Source of the DNA: Acanthococcus lagerstroemiae
Lineage: Eukaryota > Arthropoda > Insecta > Hemiptera > Eriococcidae
Assembly (NCBI GenBank): GCA_031841125.1
Contig: CM063114.1
Location: 33,315,574 to 33,379,573 of the forward strand
Reading direction: 5' to 3'
Length of the DNA stretch: 64,000 nt
The translations under genes were made by a program, and so were the position numbers. The first letter of the stretch is position 1. Each line of letters begins with the position of its first letter. The notes beneath the pieces are model-generated. The model was not told the origin of the DNA and did no database searches. It saw nothing but the letters and a program-made list of their open reading frames with translations. This document shows positions 24,934 through 37,200 of this stretch, in pieces.

Positions 24934-25810
24934 GGGCGCAACCGAGTTGCGTCCCAGCCGCGGAGGTAATGTAAGTGCATGTCCGAATTCCGTCCCAGAG
25001 TAGCGGGGGTTGTTAAAATGCATGCCCGAATTGCGGCCCACGGATGCGGGGTCAGTATCCGAATTGCGTCCCAATATTGCGGGGACCGATTTGCGCTCCA
25101 TTACATCGCACTGATGAATTTCTGATAAATACTGAATGAACGCTCTTTTACCTTCTAATTCGATCAACAAATAAAAGTGCAGGATGTGATTCGAAAACAT
25201 GTACTGTACATCCCCACCAAGTGTAACTACATTGATCCTGACAGCCAGTATCCTCCTCCTATGTGGGCAGTATATTAATCTGCTACCACACGCACGACAA
25301 ACGCATGTGAGTCGTTTCACGCCCACTTCAATAAAGGTTTCTATGCTGACCATCCCAACATTTTCGACATCTCTGCTGGCCCATCGAAGTGCAGTGCATG
25401 ACATACGGCAAAATTCTTGATATCCAGAAAAGTAAGAAGCGGGCCGGCACAGTGAAGAAAGGAGCATCCGTTGCCACATTGATGAATCGGTTTGACTAGG
25501 AGGAATTGAATCGACTTGAATTCGTTAAACGTGTCAGTTTCAAATTCCTACCCGTGCCGTCAAATTTGTGAATTTTTGTTACCTCCGACAAAGTTCTTCC
25601 CTGATGCAGAAATTCTCCGACGAGGCAATCAATAGCCGATTTATTTTTGGAAGACTAGTAAGCCGACCTCCTCGCGGTGTCTTCTGGGTAACGCTAACAG
25701 GCTTGCACAGCTGAGGGACGCAATTCGGACACACCTTTTTATCATCTCCGCAATCTTGGGACGCAATTCGGTGAGAAAAGAGGTTTTGGGACGCAACTCG
25801 AACGCACCGC
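24934..25810. mobile_element. Element with iterated-word inverted termini (GGGACGCAATTCGG family)
   Basis: The left terminus (24934-25105) contains about five inward-facing variants of CGAATTGCGTCCCA. The right terminus (25708-25810) contains three inverse copies of TGGGACGCAATTCGG. TAAATT occurs just outside both ends (24928-24933 and 25811-25816), a possible remnant of a target duplication. The middle (25110-25700) has overlapping open frames on both strands, none recognised. The minus-strand frame contains CVCRACGSRLIYCPH, which could be a zinc knuckle or chance. The architecture resembles the MULE at 59543, so a MULE or foldback origin is inferred. Confidence 0.6.
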
Positions 25811-25813
25811 TAA

Positions 25814-25919
25814 ATTTAGCTGTAACTACTGCACTTTTCAATGATATTAATACTGTACTTAGGGATGCTGAGAATACTTTTCATGTTATCAAAAAGTGCA
25901 GTAATTACAGCTGAGTTTA
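25814..25919. repeat. Inverted repeat hairpin
   Basis: Arms of about 28-30 bp (CTGTAACTACTGCACTTTT on the left, inverse AAAAAGTGCAGTAATTACAG on the right) enclose about 45 bp. It directly abuts the right end of the 24934-25810 element and may belong to it. Confidence 0.65.
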
Positions 25920-26082
25920 CAATGCTACTACTGCTACAGTGGAATGTGTACCCAGAAAACCGTGATGATGCACCTTGTGTTTGTAACAGCAAAAGCAAGT
26001 AAGTGGACTCCCGATTCTCCGCCCTAATTGGGGCTGAAGGTAGGGTAAATAACGAAAAGGGCGGATAACCTGAAGACATGTA

Positions 26083-26512
26083 ATTGAAGATACGGTTTCC
26101 AAACTGCTCTTAGTCCAAGAAAAATCGAAATGCGGTTTTCAGCGCTACCTAGTGGCCAATGCGAGCACTACAAAAGTAACTTTATAGAATCTCGATACCT
26201 CGTTCGATGGTCAAATTCCGCGCATTCATAGAGCAGCGCTGGTGGAGGCAGCGTTTTGTTGTTTTCTTGTATTACCTCCAGTGCCAAACTGCCCTTTGTC
26301 CACGATTTTCGACCACTTTTCCTTCAATAATTGTAGATAGGCTGCATTCTCATTTTTGTGCGTCTTTGGTAGTATGGCATAGGATTCAGGCTACTCGCTT
26401 GTACCATTTACAGAAGTTTTAAATGAACTGGTACAGTGTAGCACAGTTTTTATCGATTTCCCCCAAAAAATAATTTTTGGACTAAGGGCAGTTTGGAAAC
26501 CGTATCTTCAAT
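26083..26512. mobile_element. TIR element of unknown superfamily, 430 bp
   Basis: Terminal inverted repeats of about 36 bp are nearly perfect: GAAGATACGGTTTCCAAAC and CTTAGTCCAA occur at both ends in inverse orientation. The interior is non-coding. No clear target duplication was found. The terminal sequence does not resemble any end I recognise. Confidence 0.8.
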
Positions 26513-26513
26513 T

Positions 26514-27377
26514 TTGATCAAAAAACATTGAGAAATATGGAAAATAATTTCTACTCTATCAGGTACTTTAGGTGGTAAGTTATATTATACCAAAAAAATT
26601 CAATACTTGAAAAACAAAACAAAAAATCAGCGTTTTTGGCTTTTTTGGTCAATGAAGGGGAGAAAAGTCAACGCTGTGTAAAGAAAAAAGCTAGAAAGGA
26701 TTGCTAGCTATTGTTCTTTAAATACTGGTGATTTTTCTAGCGCTGAAAAAGCATTATCAGAATCCATAATATGTATCGACGCTTTTCCTATCAGTTCTTC
26801 ATCATTATCATTAGCTGTGGCAAAGACTAAGGTTGTGATTTTTAAGATATCGGATTATTCGCATTTAGTTAGGGGAATAACCCGGAAAGGCGAGCGAATA
26901 AATTCGAGGAGGATAATCCGGAGGGCGGATAAACCGATGGCGAGTAATCGGAAGTCTACTGTCCTAACAACTAAACACGAGTTACTATTTAATCGGTGTG
27001 AATTATTAATAGAATAGCAAGTGAAGATGGTAGAACTAGCAAGATGATTTGGTTTCTCGGCATACATCGAGTTATTGGTTTGTGCTCGGTGTAATAGTGT
27101 TGTTATTCAAATACAGAAAGTGGAAATAATAGAACTACAAATCGATTCTGGTATTACAAGTAATTAGTTTGCACTTACAGAAAAATAATCTGGTTACTAG
27201 AACACCAGTGTAAATATGGCAGTGAGAAGTGCCACATTTGCTGTCGACTCGAGAAGTATTGTACCTGTCACCATCTACATTCAGTTTCATACAACCCTAT
27301 GTTCTGTTGTACAGGTAAAATATTCTGTATCTGTAATCTGATATTTGCAACACCAAATAAAATATCTTGTTTTGGCT
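26514..27377. other. Unassigned intronic stretch
   Basis: Nothing with defined ends. A plus-strand frame at 26817-27017 has no domain. Confidence 0.4.
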
Positions 27378-27385
27378 TTGTAGCC

Positions 27386-27636
27386 CGGTGGCGTAGCCAA
27401 GATTTTCCCAAAGGGAGGGGGGAGGGCGCAAATACGATTTTCAAGGAAGAAAAAGTCGAAGTCGATATTAGAAGACTATTTTATAAAAATGAAGGTAAAA
27501 TCAATGCTCGAGTAAAAATTTTACGAAAAAACGTGTTCGAAAATTGCTCATTTTTGCATATTTTACATTTAATTTCAGCTGCCTTGAAGGGGGGATTCGC
27601 CCCGTTCGCTCTCCCCCTCCCCCGGCTACGCCACTG
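27386..27636. mobile_element. hAT-like MITE (GGCGTAGCC group)
   Basis: The ends CGGTGGCGTAGCC and GGCTACGCCACTG are inverted. The 8-bp direct repeat TTGTAGCC flanks exactly at 27378-27385 and 27637-27644. The interior carries a G-rich left and C-rich right flank. No coding capacity of its own. Confidence 0.9.
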
Positions 27637-27644
27637 TTGTAGCC

Positions 27645-28409
27645 TAACCAAATACTACTATATGAAGTATTAACGAAATATTCTGTTCCCATAACTCTTT
27701 ATATTTAATCAAAACTGTTTTGTATTTATAACAAGACGTTTACATAGCAGTCACTGAACAAACCGCAGTTCTAGTTGTACGAGTAAAATACTGCTTTTTT
27801 TTCTGTTCCGTAACACAGATTTTTTTCCAGTGTACGTACAATTCTTTCGAACTCGTAAGTATCGGCCCAATAAGCTCGATCAACTCTCCAGACGTGGCAA
27901 GATGCACATTAGCGTCGCTAAGTTTTCCAAGCTGAGAAGCGGAGTCGAGGCCGAGGCTTTGAAAACTATAAGAGTCGGAGTCAGGGTCAACCCCAGAGTC
28001 TGCTTGTTGGGAGGAGAGGTATGAGAAAAGTTTCTCTGAGAAAGAAGGTGGCTTCGCAGCCCTAGCCACTTGAAGGATGAAAATTTTGATTTGGGGTTTG
28101 AATCAAGAATCTAACGAAAATAGAATGACCCAACAACCCACTAGTTCGATAATGAGGTCACACGTAACTCGAAATGAACGGATTTTAAAAGGCATTCACT
28201 CGCATTCTTATCGATACGGCTAATTCCAGTCAACGTAAGATCTGCAGCGTTTCGCATATAAAAACGAGACTCATTGACTGCAAACGCTATTTCTTAGCAT
28301 AATTCAACCAAATATTGCAAGTACACCGAAATTTCAAACTTCAGAATTATTTCCTTCGACACATCGCGCCAGTTAGAAAGTCACAGTTTTTTATACGATT
28401 TCCAATTAT
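27645..28409. other. Unassigned intronic stretch
   Basis: A 109-codon minus-strand frame at 27740-28069 is serine- and aspartate-rich but is made by repeated GGAGTCGGAGTC-like words. I see no gene. Confidence 0.4.
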
Positions 28410-28780
28410 GACTATTTTGACGTAGTCGGGATTCCGTGAATACGCAGAATTTTTGTCAAGATTCGAGTTTGCAGCATGACGTTTTACACAAATTGATTTC
28501 GTTTACGGAAAAAATTTGTTGAACTTTAATGAAAGGAGATGTATCAGGTGGAAGACTGGTCGACCTTGTGCTAGGAAGAACATGTGTATTTTCTTCGACG
28601 ATTTTCGCCCGAGTTAAGATTCGTGTTCGCGATACACGACGTTTTACGCAAACAAATTCATTTTGTCCACGAATACAATAAATAATTATTTGCTAACATA
28701 ATGAAAGGAGATGCAACAGCCGAAAGACTGGTCGACCTTGTGCTAGGAAGAATATTTTCTTCAATAAAATTTTCGCCAGT
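28410..28780 (+). repeat. Tandem duplication with ~170-bp period
   Basis: The segment AATGAAAGGAGATG followed by AGACTGGTCGACCTTGTGCT occurs near 28528 and again near 28698. The sequence before each copy (GACGTTTTAC.CAAA) also repeats. About 2.2 diverged units. Function unknown. Confidence 0.75.
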
Positions 28781-29479
28781 AATTTTTCCTCTGCGTCACA
28801 CGCACAGACCGTTAATGCATGAAATTGTAGAATTTGAATCTGATTATTTTCCCAACTCAAAATTTCGTCAACCAAGGACAAAGGTATTGTTTAAATCAGT
28901 GTACAGCTTCGCTGATTGCTAAATATACAGCGTGACTGAGCCTCCTTCCTTCCGAGGAGTAAAATAAATCACTTCTCAATTATTTCTTAGTTTTGTTCTC
29001 GAAGTTGGTTTCTGTATCTCTCGATTCCTCGCCATTTTTTTCTTCTTTTTCCAAATTAAAATCGTCGTAGGCATGATTTTTCGATTTTATCACAGAAATG
29101 GTAAATATAACTGCGAACTGGCATTTATAGCGCATTTCATCGGTTTCAATTTCCGGCGCAGTTTAAAATGCACTAACGTTGCAGTCTCGATACGTGATGC
29201 AATGAGTAGTTGCAAATTTCACGTGTACACGCGTTCCTTCAGCATTACACACATCCGAGCATATTATGGCGCATATTTAACACTAGCGTCAACAATGCGT
29301 GAGAATGGGTATAATGACGACAAAGCACGAAAATTAAAAAAATTAAAATAAAGGTTTAAGCTCGAAAAATTAGGTTAATACGACAAGGATCACTGTTCGG
29401 TGAAATTGTTCGCGGGCTGAATAATTCTACAGATGTGGAAGCATAGCTGTAGTCTGAAGCACAGCGGATGACTGAGAGC

Positions 29480-29646
29480 CAGGGGCGAAACTAGCTGTTT
29501 TTTCTAGGGGGGTGACAACTGAAAATTTGCCGAATAAAATGAATTGAAAATGAATATTTTGCCGAGTGGCCAGTAAACTTTACGATTTGCCAAATTTTCC
29601 AACTGCATTGACGACCCTGGGGGGACCCCCCTTTGTTTCGCCCCTG
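29480..29646. mobile_element. hAT-like MITE, 167 bp
   Basis: The ends CAGGGGCGAAACTAG and GTTTCGCCCCTG are inverted. The 8-bp direct repeat CTGAGAGC flanks exactly at 29472-29479 and 29647-29654. It is non-coding. Confidence 0.9.
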
Positions 29647-29779
29647 CTGAGAGCTGGATCTGTACCTTACTCAAGGTGTCTACTAGAACTGATAAGTAAG
29701 AAAGATGACTTTAGATGACCTTTGTCCGTACGTAGCTGTTCAAGTGAGTGAAATCACCGTCTACAGCTGCTGCTTCTCC

Positions 29780-30330
29780 CCGAACGGAAGACTGGAAGAG
29801 TTCGAGGCCTACCTCGCCCGTCTCGAAGAAGAGATCAAGACTGATCGTCGCCGGAGACTTCAATGCCAAATCCGAAGAATGGCACTCCGGCAGGATCGAC
29901 CCTCGAGGATACGCCGAGGAGAGCTTACCGCCCGGCTGGATCTGGTTCCGATGATGAACATGGGCAGCACTCCCACCCGGTTCCATCAAAGATGGGGGTC
30001 GGTCATAGATGTCACCTTCGCGTCAGCCTGACTGGCCGCTGGATCAAGGGCTGGTCCGTGCTGTATGAGGAGTCACGGAGTGACCATAGGTACATCGCGT
30101 TGAAGGTGAACAGAGGCACCGAGGTCACTGTTCCAAAAAAGCTGAGAAGATGGGCGATTAGGAAGCTCGATGCCGATCGATTGGAAGCGAGCTTCCTGGT
30201 TCTCACCTGGGGAATAAGAGAATGTCACGCAGAAGAGGGCGCGGAAGCCGCGACGGCGAAAGCCATAAAGACGGTGGTAACGACTTGCGATAGCGCAATG
30301 CCCAGAATAGGTCCACCGCGAGAGAGATAG
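29780..30330 (+). pseudogene. Endonuclease-domain fragment of an R1/LOA-type LINE
   Basis: Three frames joined by two frameshifts give a continuous endonuclease: LIVAGDFNAKSEEW near 29841, then RLDLVPMMNMGSTPTRF and SVIDVTFASA near 29930-30030, then WSVLYEESRSDHRYIAL near 30050. Catalytic-region signatures (GDFNAKS, SDHRYI) are recognisable. The fragment is GC-richer than its surroundings, as LINE coding sequence often is. No reverse transcriptase follows, so it is truncated at both ends. Confidence 0.8.
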
Positions 30331-30539
30331 TCAACCTATTCGATCAGGACTAGCAATCGGGCAGTCTACATACTAGCTGCCACTTTTCTTATATTGGCCT
30401 TTCTGAGTGGTTGTGAATCGCCACAGTAGCGGTCCATTAGGTGGAGCTTTTACACTAGTTTAAAATTGAGTTCTCTGAACAAAATATTTTCAACACGTTG
30501 CAACTTGATTTCTAATCATTTCTCACTGACAGGTCAACA

Positions 30540-30707
30540 CAGGGGCGTAGCCACGGAGGGGTCTGGAACCACCCACCCCCCCCCTTGGGCATTAGCTGAG
30601 AATGTGAAAAAATAAAAATGTATTCTGGTAATAGTTAGTATTACACATGTAATGTAAAAGTGAAACAAACCCCCTCCCCCTTCATACCAAGTCCAGCTAC
30701 ACCACTG
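30540..30707. mobile_element. hAT-like MITE, 168 bp
   Basis: The ends CAGGGGCGTAGCCACGG and AGCTACACCACTG are inverted. The 8-bp direct repeat GGTCAACA flanks exactly at 30532-30539 and 30708-30715. It belongs to the same loose group as 27386-27636. Confidence 0.92.
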
Positions 30708-30715
30708 GGTCAACA

Positions 30716-33700
30716 GGTCCACTTCTGTTGTGTAGTGGCATTGTTTGACAAAACTTCTTCGCATAATATTTTGTTTCTTACTATCTGCAACACGACTTAA
30801 AAACCCTGCGACAGACGTGAGAGATTACGTGTGATATGTAAATTAAAACAGTGGAAAATAGGAATTCTGTAATTTTTGACATCAATTAGGTTTGGAATGT
30901 TCCATTTTGTGTAAAAGAAAGACGTTCAAAATATAAATTACCGACTACTTTTAGTTTGCCCAGCGGCTTGGTTTCTTTTGGAAAGGGGAGGTGCGTTAAT
31001 AAAATCATAAAATGACTATTGAAAATCATCTCCTAGTGAAATTCTGAGGAAAATGTAAAATTAGCATGAAAAATACGTCCAGCAAACCGGTTTCTTTCGA
31101 TCAACCCAGAAAGTCATTATTTTCTGGGGTTCTGCACACTTAACTCTACACTCAAACTCGGGTCGATGTCAAATATCGGAGAAACTGTTTTTTTTTCCAC
31201 TCCACCTCTGTGATATATCTGGTTCACAGTCCGACTGACCAACTGTCATCTGTCTACTTGTCTCTGTGATGCCCGTTAATCCGTCCCAAATCTGAAATTT
31301 TCTCCTGCATCAGGGCGCGAGGTGTTAATAGGATGGGGGACTTTGTTTGCTGTCTTCCTTTCTCTCTTTGTGTTTGCCAACCAGCTGTTTTATTTTTCAG
31401 TCTGTCTGACAAGCTACATAGCTAAATAGTTGGCTGAATGACTGGTCTTCTGTCTATGTCTCATCAGAGCATAGAACACAAGTCGACTTCAGCATATTTC
31501 GTACATTTTAGACGGGCACGCTACTCCGCTTTTTTTTTTCTTCAGAAAGACAGGTTATACATACATTGAGATTTCTTGGGGCAGTGGCTGATTCAGATTC
31601 AGAACGTGTAAGAATTTTACACATTTTGGCCTTCCTCCTTTCCGTCCGTGAATGCATTTTTCCCTCTCACCACAAAAATTGAGCGAGTAAATATTAGGGG
31701 GTTTTGAAACGATTTGTACTTGGCTGACTACTGACGGTGTGAATGAGAATACCTTCCGAAATGTGCCCACGTTTTCATTCATCAATTCCCAACTAGGCGA
31801 TACTTATTGGACAATTTTCAACGCTCATCATAAACTCTGTTCCTTAGGGGACGGTGAGGGAGCAGTCCTCGAGACTACAAAACTCGTTAATCTTCGGTGC
31901 TCACGCAAGAATCTTTTATACTCTCCCCTGTTTATTTAGATCTTGTTAAGACTTCTATAAGTAATTTTAGACTCATTAGAACTGTTCCAAACTTGTTTAT
32001 GACTTTTTGTAACTATTTCACACTTTTAATTACAGCTCTTCGAGACATGGGTAATTCTAGACTTAGCCAAGACTGAATGAGGAGGCGCTTGTTTATGTTT
32101 CACTGTTTTTTCCAGACCCGTTCAAGACTTCTTATGACTCTTCCAGACTTCAACAGAACTCTTATTCATAAAGATACGTACATATTCCTACATGCGCATT
32201 CCGGACAAGCAGACGCTCTTTGGGGCTCTTCCGAATGTTTTCAAGATCTCAAGCCTTCACAACTCATATAAAACTGTGTACAATTTTTCTAAGTTGAAAA
32301 CTTTTTAGAACTCTTTCAGACTGGCTTACAACTTTTCAACAATTATTAAGAACTTCCGAATTTTTTTCAAAACTCGTCTACAACTTGAAAAATTTCTTGA
32401 AGACTCTTTTGGGTTTATTCAAGACTCGTTCATAACTTTCAAAACTTTTTCACGATTGTTTAGGGTTCCTTGATATTCTGTGAACTCGATACGACTCTGC
32501 CATATTTAAAAGTTTTCAATTTCAATTTTTCTCTCTGGGAGGAGTACCTCCGTTATCACCCAAGTCAACTTCTAAGGCTCTTGAATCTGCAAGACAAAGG
32601 GGTCGAACTACCGTAGTATTGTATTTTTATTCTTCAGATGTATAACGTCGTGACAGAATTTCAATAACGCCCTGCGTAATGTGTGCAGTTTGGATAAGAA
32701 TTCAGGAAAGTGACAATATTACGATTCAGCTTTACAGAGGAGGGGGGGGGGAGATCGAACCCATGGGCTCCCACAGAATCAGAAAATCTTGGTCATCGAG
32801 GTAAGTTCTGCGCTATACCCAAGGATCAGGGGATGGAGTACCGATCATTCGAAAGTTTACTCTCGGGCATATATCTACTTGAAAATGAAAAATACTCGAT
32901 TCATAAATCATTAACGATGTACGTCGTTCAATGACCGTTTCAAATTTTTCTCAAAATGTTTGCAATACAAAAAAAAAAAAAAAAAAAAAAAAACGGACTA
33001 GAGTACTTAAAGACAAGCTCAAGTGCGTCTTATCAGTTCTAACCGACTTCATATCCGGACATACGGGGATCAGATAGTTATTTACTCTTTAATTTTCCAT
33101 TTTCCGTGGACTCTTCGTATTTTTCCACCTCTAATGGTACTTTCACGAATCAACACATTCCGTATTCCAGCCGACCGAGCAATATTGGTCGATAACCTTT
33201 ATCCTCTACTGACTGGAAAAACCCCCTCGGTCGTTTCGCACATGTTTGTTTCTCGAACGCTCGTGACGAACAAGCGAAAATGAACTTCTCGAATTGGAAG
33301 AAAATAAAACTTGGTCGAAAACTGAAATCGAATAAATTAATTTCGTCGATCTATTTGTGGAACGAAAATAGGTAAGCCAGCGGCGTAGTACAGAGTACAC
33401 GTAATAAGAAACAAAAGCGAACGGATAATTAGCGTCTAATTGATGACGGAGAACGGATAGCGACAACATCGCCGTGTTTCAAAATTCATTTCGGTACAAG
33501 GACCTTTACGACGTATTACTTTTCCACCATGTACACGGAGAATACCAACAAACTAAATTAACTTTTCCCAATATGAACGTTCGAATCGCCGATCGAAAGC
33601 CTATTAGATGCGAACCAATCACTCTTCGATACTCGTATTTTCTTGATGTACAGAATATTTTGGAATTTTCCAACCCAACTGACCCATAATTGGACCGTTA

Positions 33701-33768
33701 TTTACCTATCCTTAATGGATACCTCGCAGATCGCAGTACATGTAAATTGGTACGCAGCAATGCCGTCG
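30716..33768. other. Intronic stretch with degenerate simple repeats
   Basis: No gene seen. The part at about 31930-32480 is dominated by degenerate AAGACT / CAACTTTT words. There is a 25-base poly-A run at 32969-32993 and a poly-G run at 32742-32751. Open frames near 33023-33689 lack domains. Confidence 0.45.
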
Positions 33769-34203
33769 ATGTCGACTTGAAAGCAAGCGGCTATGACAGG
33801 CGTCGAAAGGTGGCTCTCAAGTTTGTACCGAACTGTGAATTACAGTAGCCGAAAATTTCAATCTCGACTTACATGTCGGTGGCAATAGTACATGTCGAAA
33901 GGGGGCGATCAAATTTCTAATTGAACTGTACATTAGAACAGCCAAGAACTTCCAATTCGACTCGGATGGAAGTGATCATGGTAGATCGAAAAGTGGCTGT
34001 CAAGTTTTGTACTGAATTATGAAAAATAGCAAGTAGAAGCTTCTACCTTGACTTCAAGTTGGTTGTAAGTAACAATGACATGTGTTTGAAAAAGTGAGTG
34101 TCAAGTTTTATATTGACTACGAATAACAGCAGACAAGAGGCCATCTTAGATGTAAATAACTACTGCAGGAGTCGGAAGGCAACAGTCAAGTTTTGTACTG
34201 AAC
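33769..34203 (+). repeat. Degenerate ~93-bp satellite, about 4.6 units
   Basis: Units begin near 33769, 33862, 33956, 34046 and 34143 with TCGACTT-like starts, and share a GTCAAGTTTTGTACTGAA-like core. Successive units are strongly diverged, so the array is old. Confidence 0.75.
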
Positions 34204-37200
34204 TAACGAGACGTTCATCTTCTTTTTGTTTCAGATAGCGGTAGCAATGAAAATGGACGTGGGAAACACAAATTACGTCATCTAATAGAAGTAACAATAC
34301 TCCCTATCTCAGTGTAGTTGTGGGGGGGGGGAGCTCCCTCCGCAAATATTTCCTGAGTTGACCAAGTTAGATGTTCTGTTGAGGACCTCTTCTCGTCAAT
34401 CTATTTCTAACTTAACTTCACACGGCAAAACTGACATTTTCAGATGGAAAAATTAGGATCCCACCGCAGAAAGACATTCAAATATGTTTTGTTTCGTTTT
34501 TTCTCATATTATCTTTCCTTTGTCATTTTGAGGTCAGAGGATGATTGTTAGACAATTCACAATTGGTTTGGCTATTTATTAGTTATTTTTTTGGTTTGAT
34601 TTCAAAAGAGCTACCACTTTGAAACAAAATTATTTCTCGAATTAGGATGCAGAAGAAAATTTCTCGCAGCGAATGTGGTCTATTTCAATTCCATGATATT
34701 GATGCAGATCATTTCAACCTCAAAACAGATACCTCGTTATGAGAATTAAGATGTAACATCAAAATCGCTGAGACCTGGCGGTTGTTTGAAAAAGCACAAT
34801 TTCCCTACATCAATTCCCACCAAACATTCAACTCCAAATACGCTCATTTGAAAAACGTCAAAATAGTATTCTGAAAAGTAACCAGTTTGGAAAACTATCT
34901 ACTAAAAATAATGTTTGCTTAAGCTAAACGGATAATATCAATTACCATCGGGTCGGTGCGATCTGGAGCTATATCCAAATTAACTAATTTTGCTACAGAG
35001 GGAAAAGAAGTTTTAGCATCAAGAGTTTACGGACTAAAGTAGAATTGATCAACAAATTGTTGTGATATGTCTTTGTACGAAACTTCATCCGTGAAATCTT
35101 TATACTGCCACCAAACTTCAAATTATTGAATATAGCACAGTTTCGCCCAAATTTATTGAGAGGTGCCGGATATGACACATTTACATTTTTTTTTTTTACT
35201 TTTTTAAAGAATATTATTAATAGCAGCATTAAATATAGTGTTTTATTCGATGAAGCATGAAATTACCTTTCCAGTGATACCGAAATCTCATTTTTGAGAA
35301 AAACTGGATTTAGCTCCACATCGCACTGACACGACGTTATTACACTTTTGAAGTTCTTCACATTCAAACACGGCAAACACACACACCTCTCTCTCTCCTC
35401 TCTCTCTCTCTCATCCCGCCCATTCGGTCAATGACATAATTACTTCAAGCAGAATGTGGACACGCTGATTACTAGAGGGCCCCTGGAGTCTAGCTTCTCT
35501 GTAAGTCTACCTATCTATACGTTTGAACTTCTGTCTAAGATTCTGGAGTATTTTGTTGTTTTCTCGGGGGAGACTCCGACAGCAGCGGTCAGGTTTTCAA
35601 GCATAGAGATACAGAAATGCAAGCGAATTAAGGAGGACAAGGGGCAAGATATGGAGCGGAATAAACACCGAAGATTTTAAAAAGAATGCTAATAATCTAT
35701 TCAAAATAGGTCCATGTCCGCCAATTTTTGCATACTTCATTTGCGAATAGGGAAAAACGAAAGAATCATCTTCTTCTGATCTTGCTTATACAGTCAGCTT
35801 CCGTTCGCATTCTCAGTTCTCCATACCAGTTTTTTTTAACCTATTTGTTGGTCCATTTATCTTTGCCAATTCAGCAAGTTTTTTCCTAGTTCTTAGCATC
35901 TTTGTAAATTTTGAGTCGGAAACAATTCTGCTGATCCATCTGTTTGACTGGTGAGACAACTGACAGCCTACATCTCTGTTTCATGACCAGGTTGGCTGGC
36001 TCGCTTACCATCTTTCCATTTCGTTGCCAGGACTTTACGGCAATACGTAGATTCCAGTAGGAATCCGACAAGCATTTTCTCCAGCGCGGATATAACCAGA
36101 AAAATTGATAATGAAACTGGAAAATGAAGACGTTGAGAGACGGAGCACTTTCATTTGGTCTTCAATTTTTCGGATAATACTCGTGTTTCAGGCGTCAGAT
36201 TACTATGCGACACTCTTCTATGTCATTCGCAGGTAATTCTAACAGAAAAAACAAATGGAATGGAGCGATTTTGGTTCTCGGATTCTGGCTGTTTTCTGTA
36301 GGATGAAAAAATGAGATTGTCAGCCGTATTCATAGAGGAAAATAAAGGAATCCTTTCACCGCTGCTGCGGAAGAAAATTCCGAAAATTCCCTCTCCCTCG
36401 ATTACAAAATGGTAAGAGACATCAGAAATGGACTTGAAGGTATTCGTTAATACTGAGCACGAAGAAACTGTTTTTCGTGAACAGAATGTCTAATTAAAAA
36501 ATTCACTTTCATACTGGAAACAAACAATTTTCCAATGTGATTATAATGGATTCTGTGAAAACCCGCTAAATCGATAAAATAATTTCGTAGCTACCGCGTT
36601 GCTCAACGTTGGCGTCAACAGAAACCGGATTGATTTCTCCAAGAACTAATGCTGAAATCACGAGCTTCTTAGTTACAGAATAAACTGGATTATAATCAAT
36701 AAAAATGCAAAACGCATCTTCGAACGAATCTACATTTCCTCTAGTAGGAGACAAGATGGAAATCCCGGCAGGCAGAGAGGAGGTGCGCAAAAAAAAAATA
36801 CACGCGTCAGCGAATATGACATCAACTTTCCAACATTCCGACGACAGGAAATGATGACACATTTTGGAAACTTTTGAAGCAACGATAACAATGGGAATAG
36901 CACATATCTTGGTGACACGTCATTCGAATAACATTACGAGTGCGGACAATCGATAACTGATTTCTCGAGACAGTTAATGCCAGCCTTCTCCCCCGCCCCC
37001 TTCCAACCAGTACGTAAATTATAAGTCTGTACGGTGGATCAATATTGACCCGGGTCCATCTTCGTCATATGATTGTAATCTAGATCGAGAGGCCTACGTT
37101 CATTAAAAACGTTCTCTGACTAAGATCTGACTTTTCAGGGAAACTGAAACATTAGATGCAACCGCCAACCCACGAGCATGATCTGCTGTATCGGTACAAC

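Noticed and set aside
24919..25479. 186-codon minus-strand frame
   Set aside because: Its last third translates the iterated GGGACGCAATTCGG words (repeated GRNS), and the first part has no recognised domain and overlaps an open plus-strand frame.
27740..28069. 109-codon minus-strand frame, Ser/Asp-rich
   Set aside because: Composition follows repeated GGAGTCGGAGTC-like words; no similarity, no splice model.
36566..36918. Overlapping minus-strand frames of 62-98 codons
   Set aside because: Two frames open over the same stretch, no domain and no transcription signals; treated as chance.
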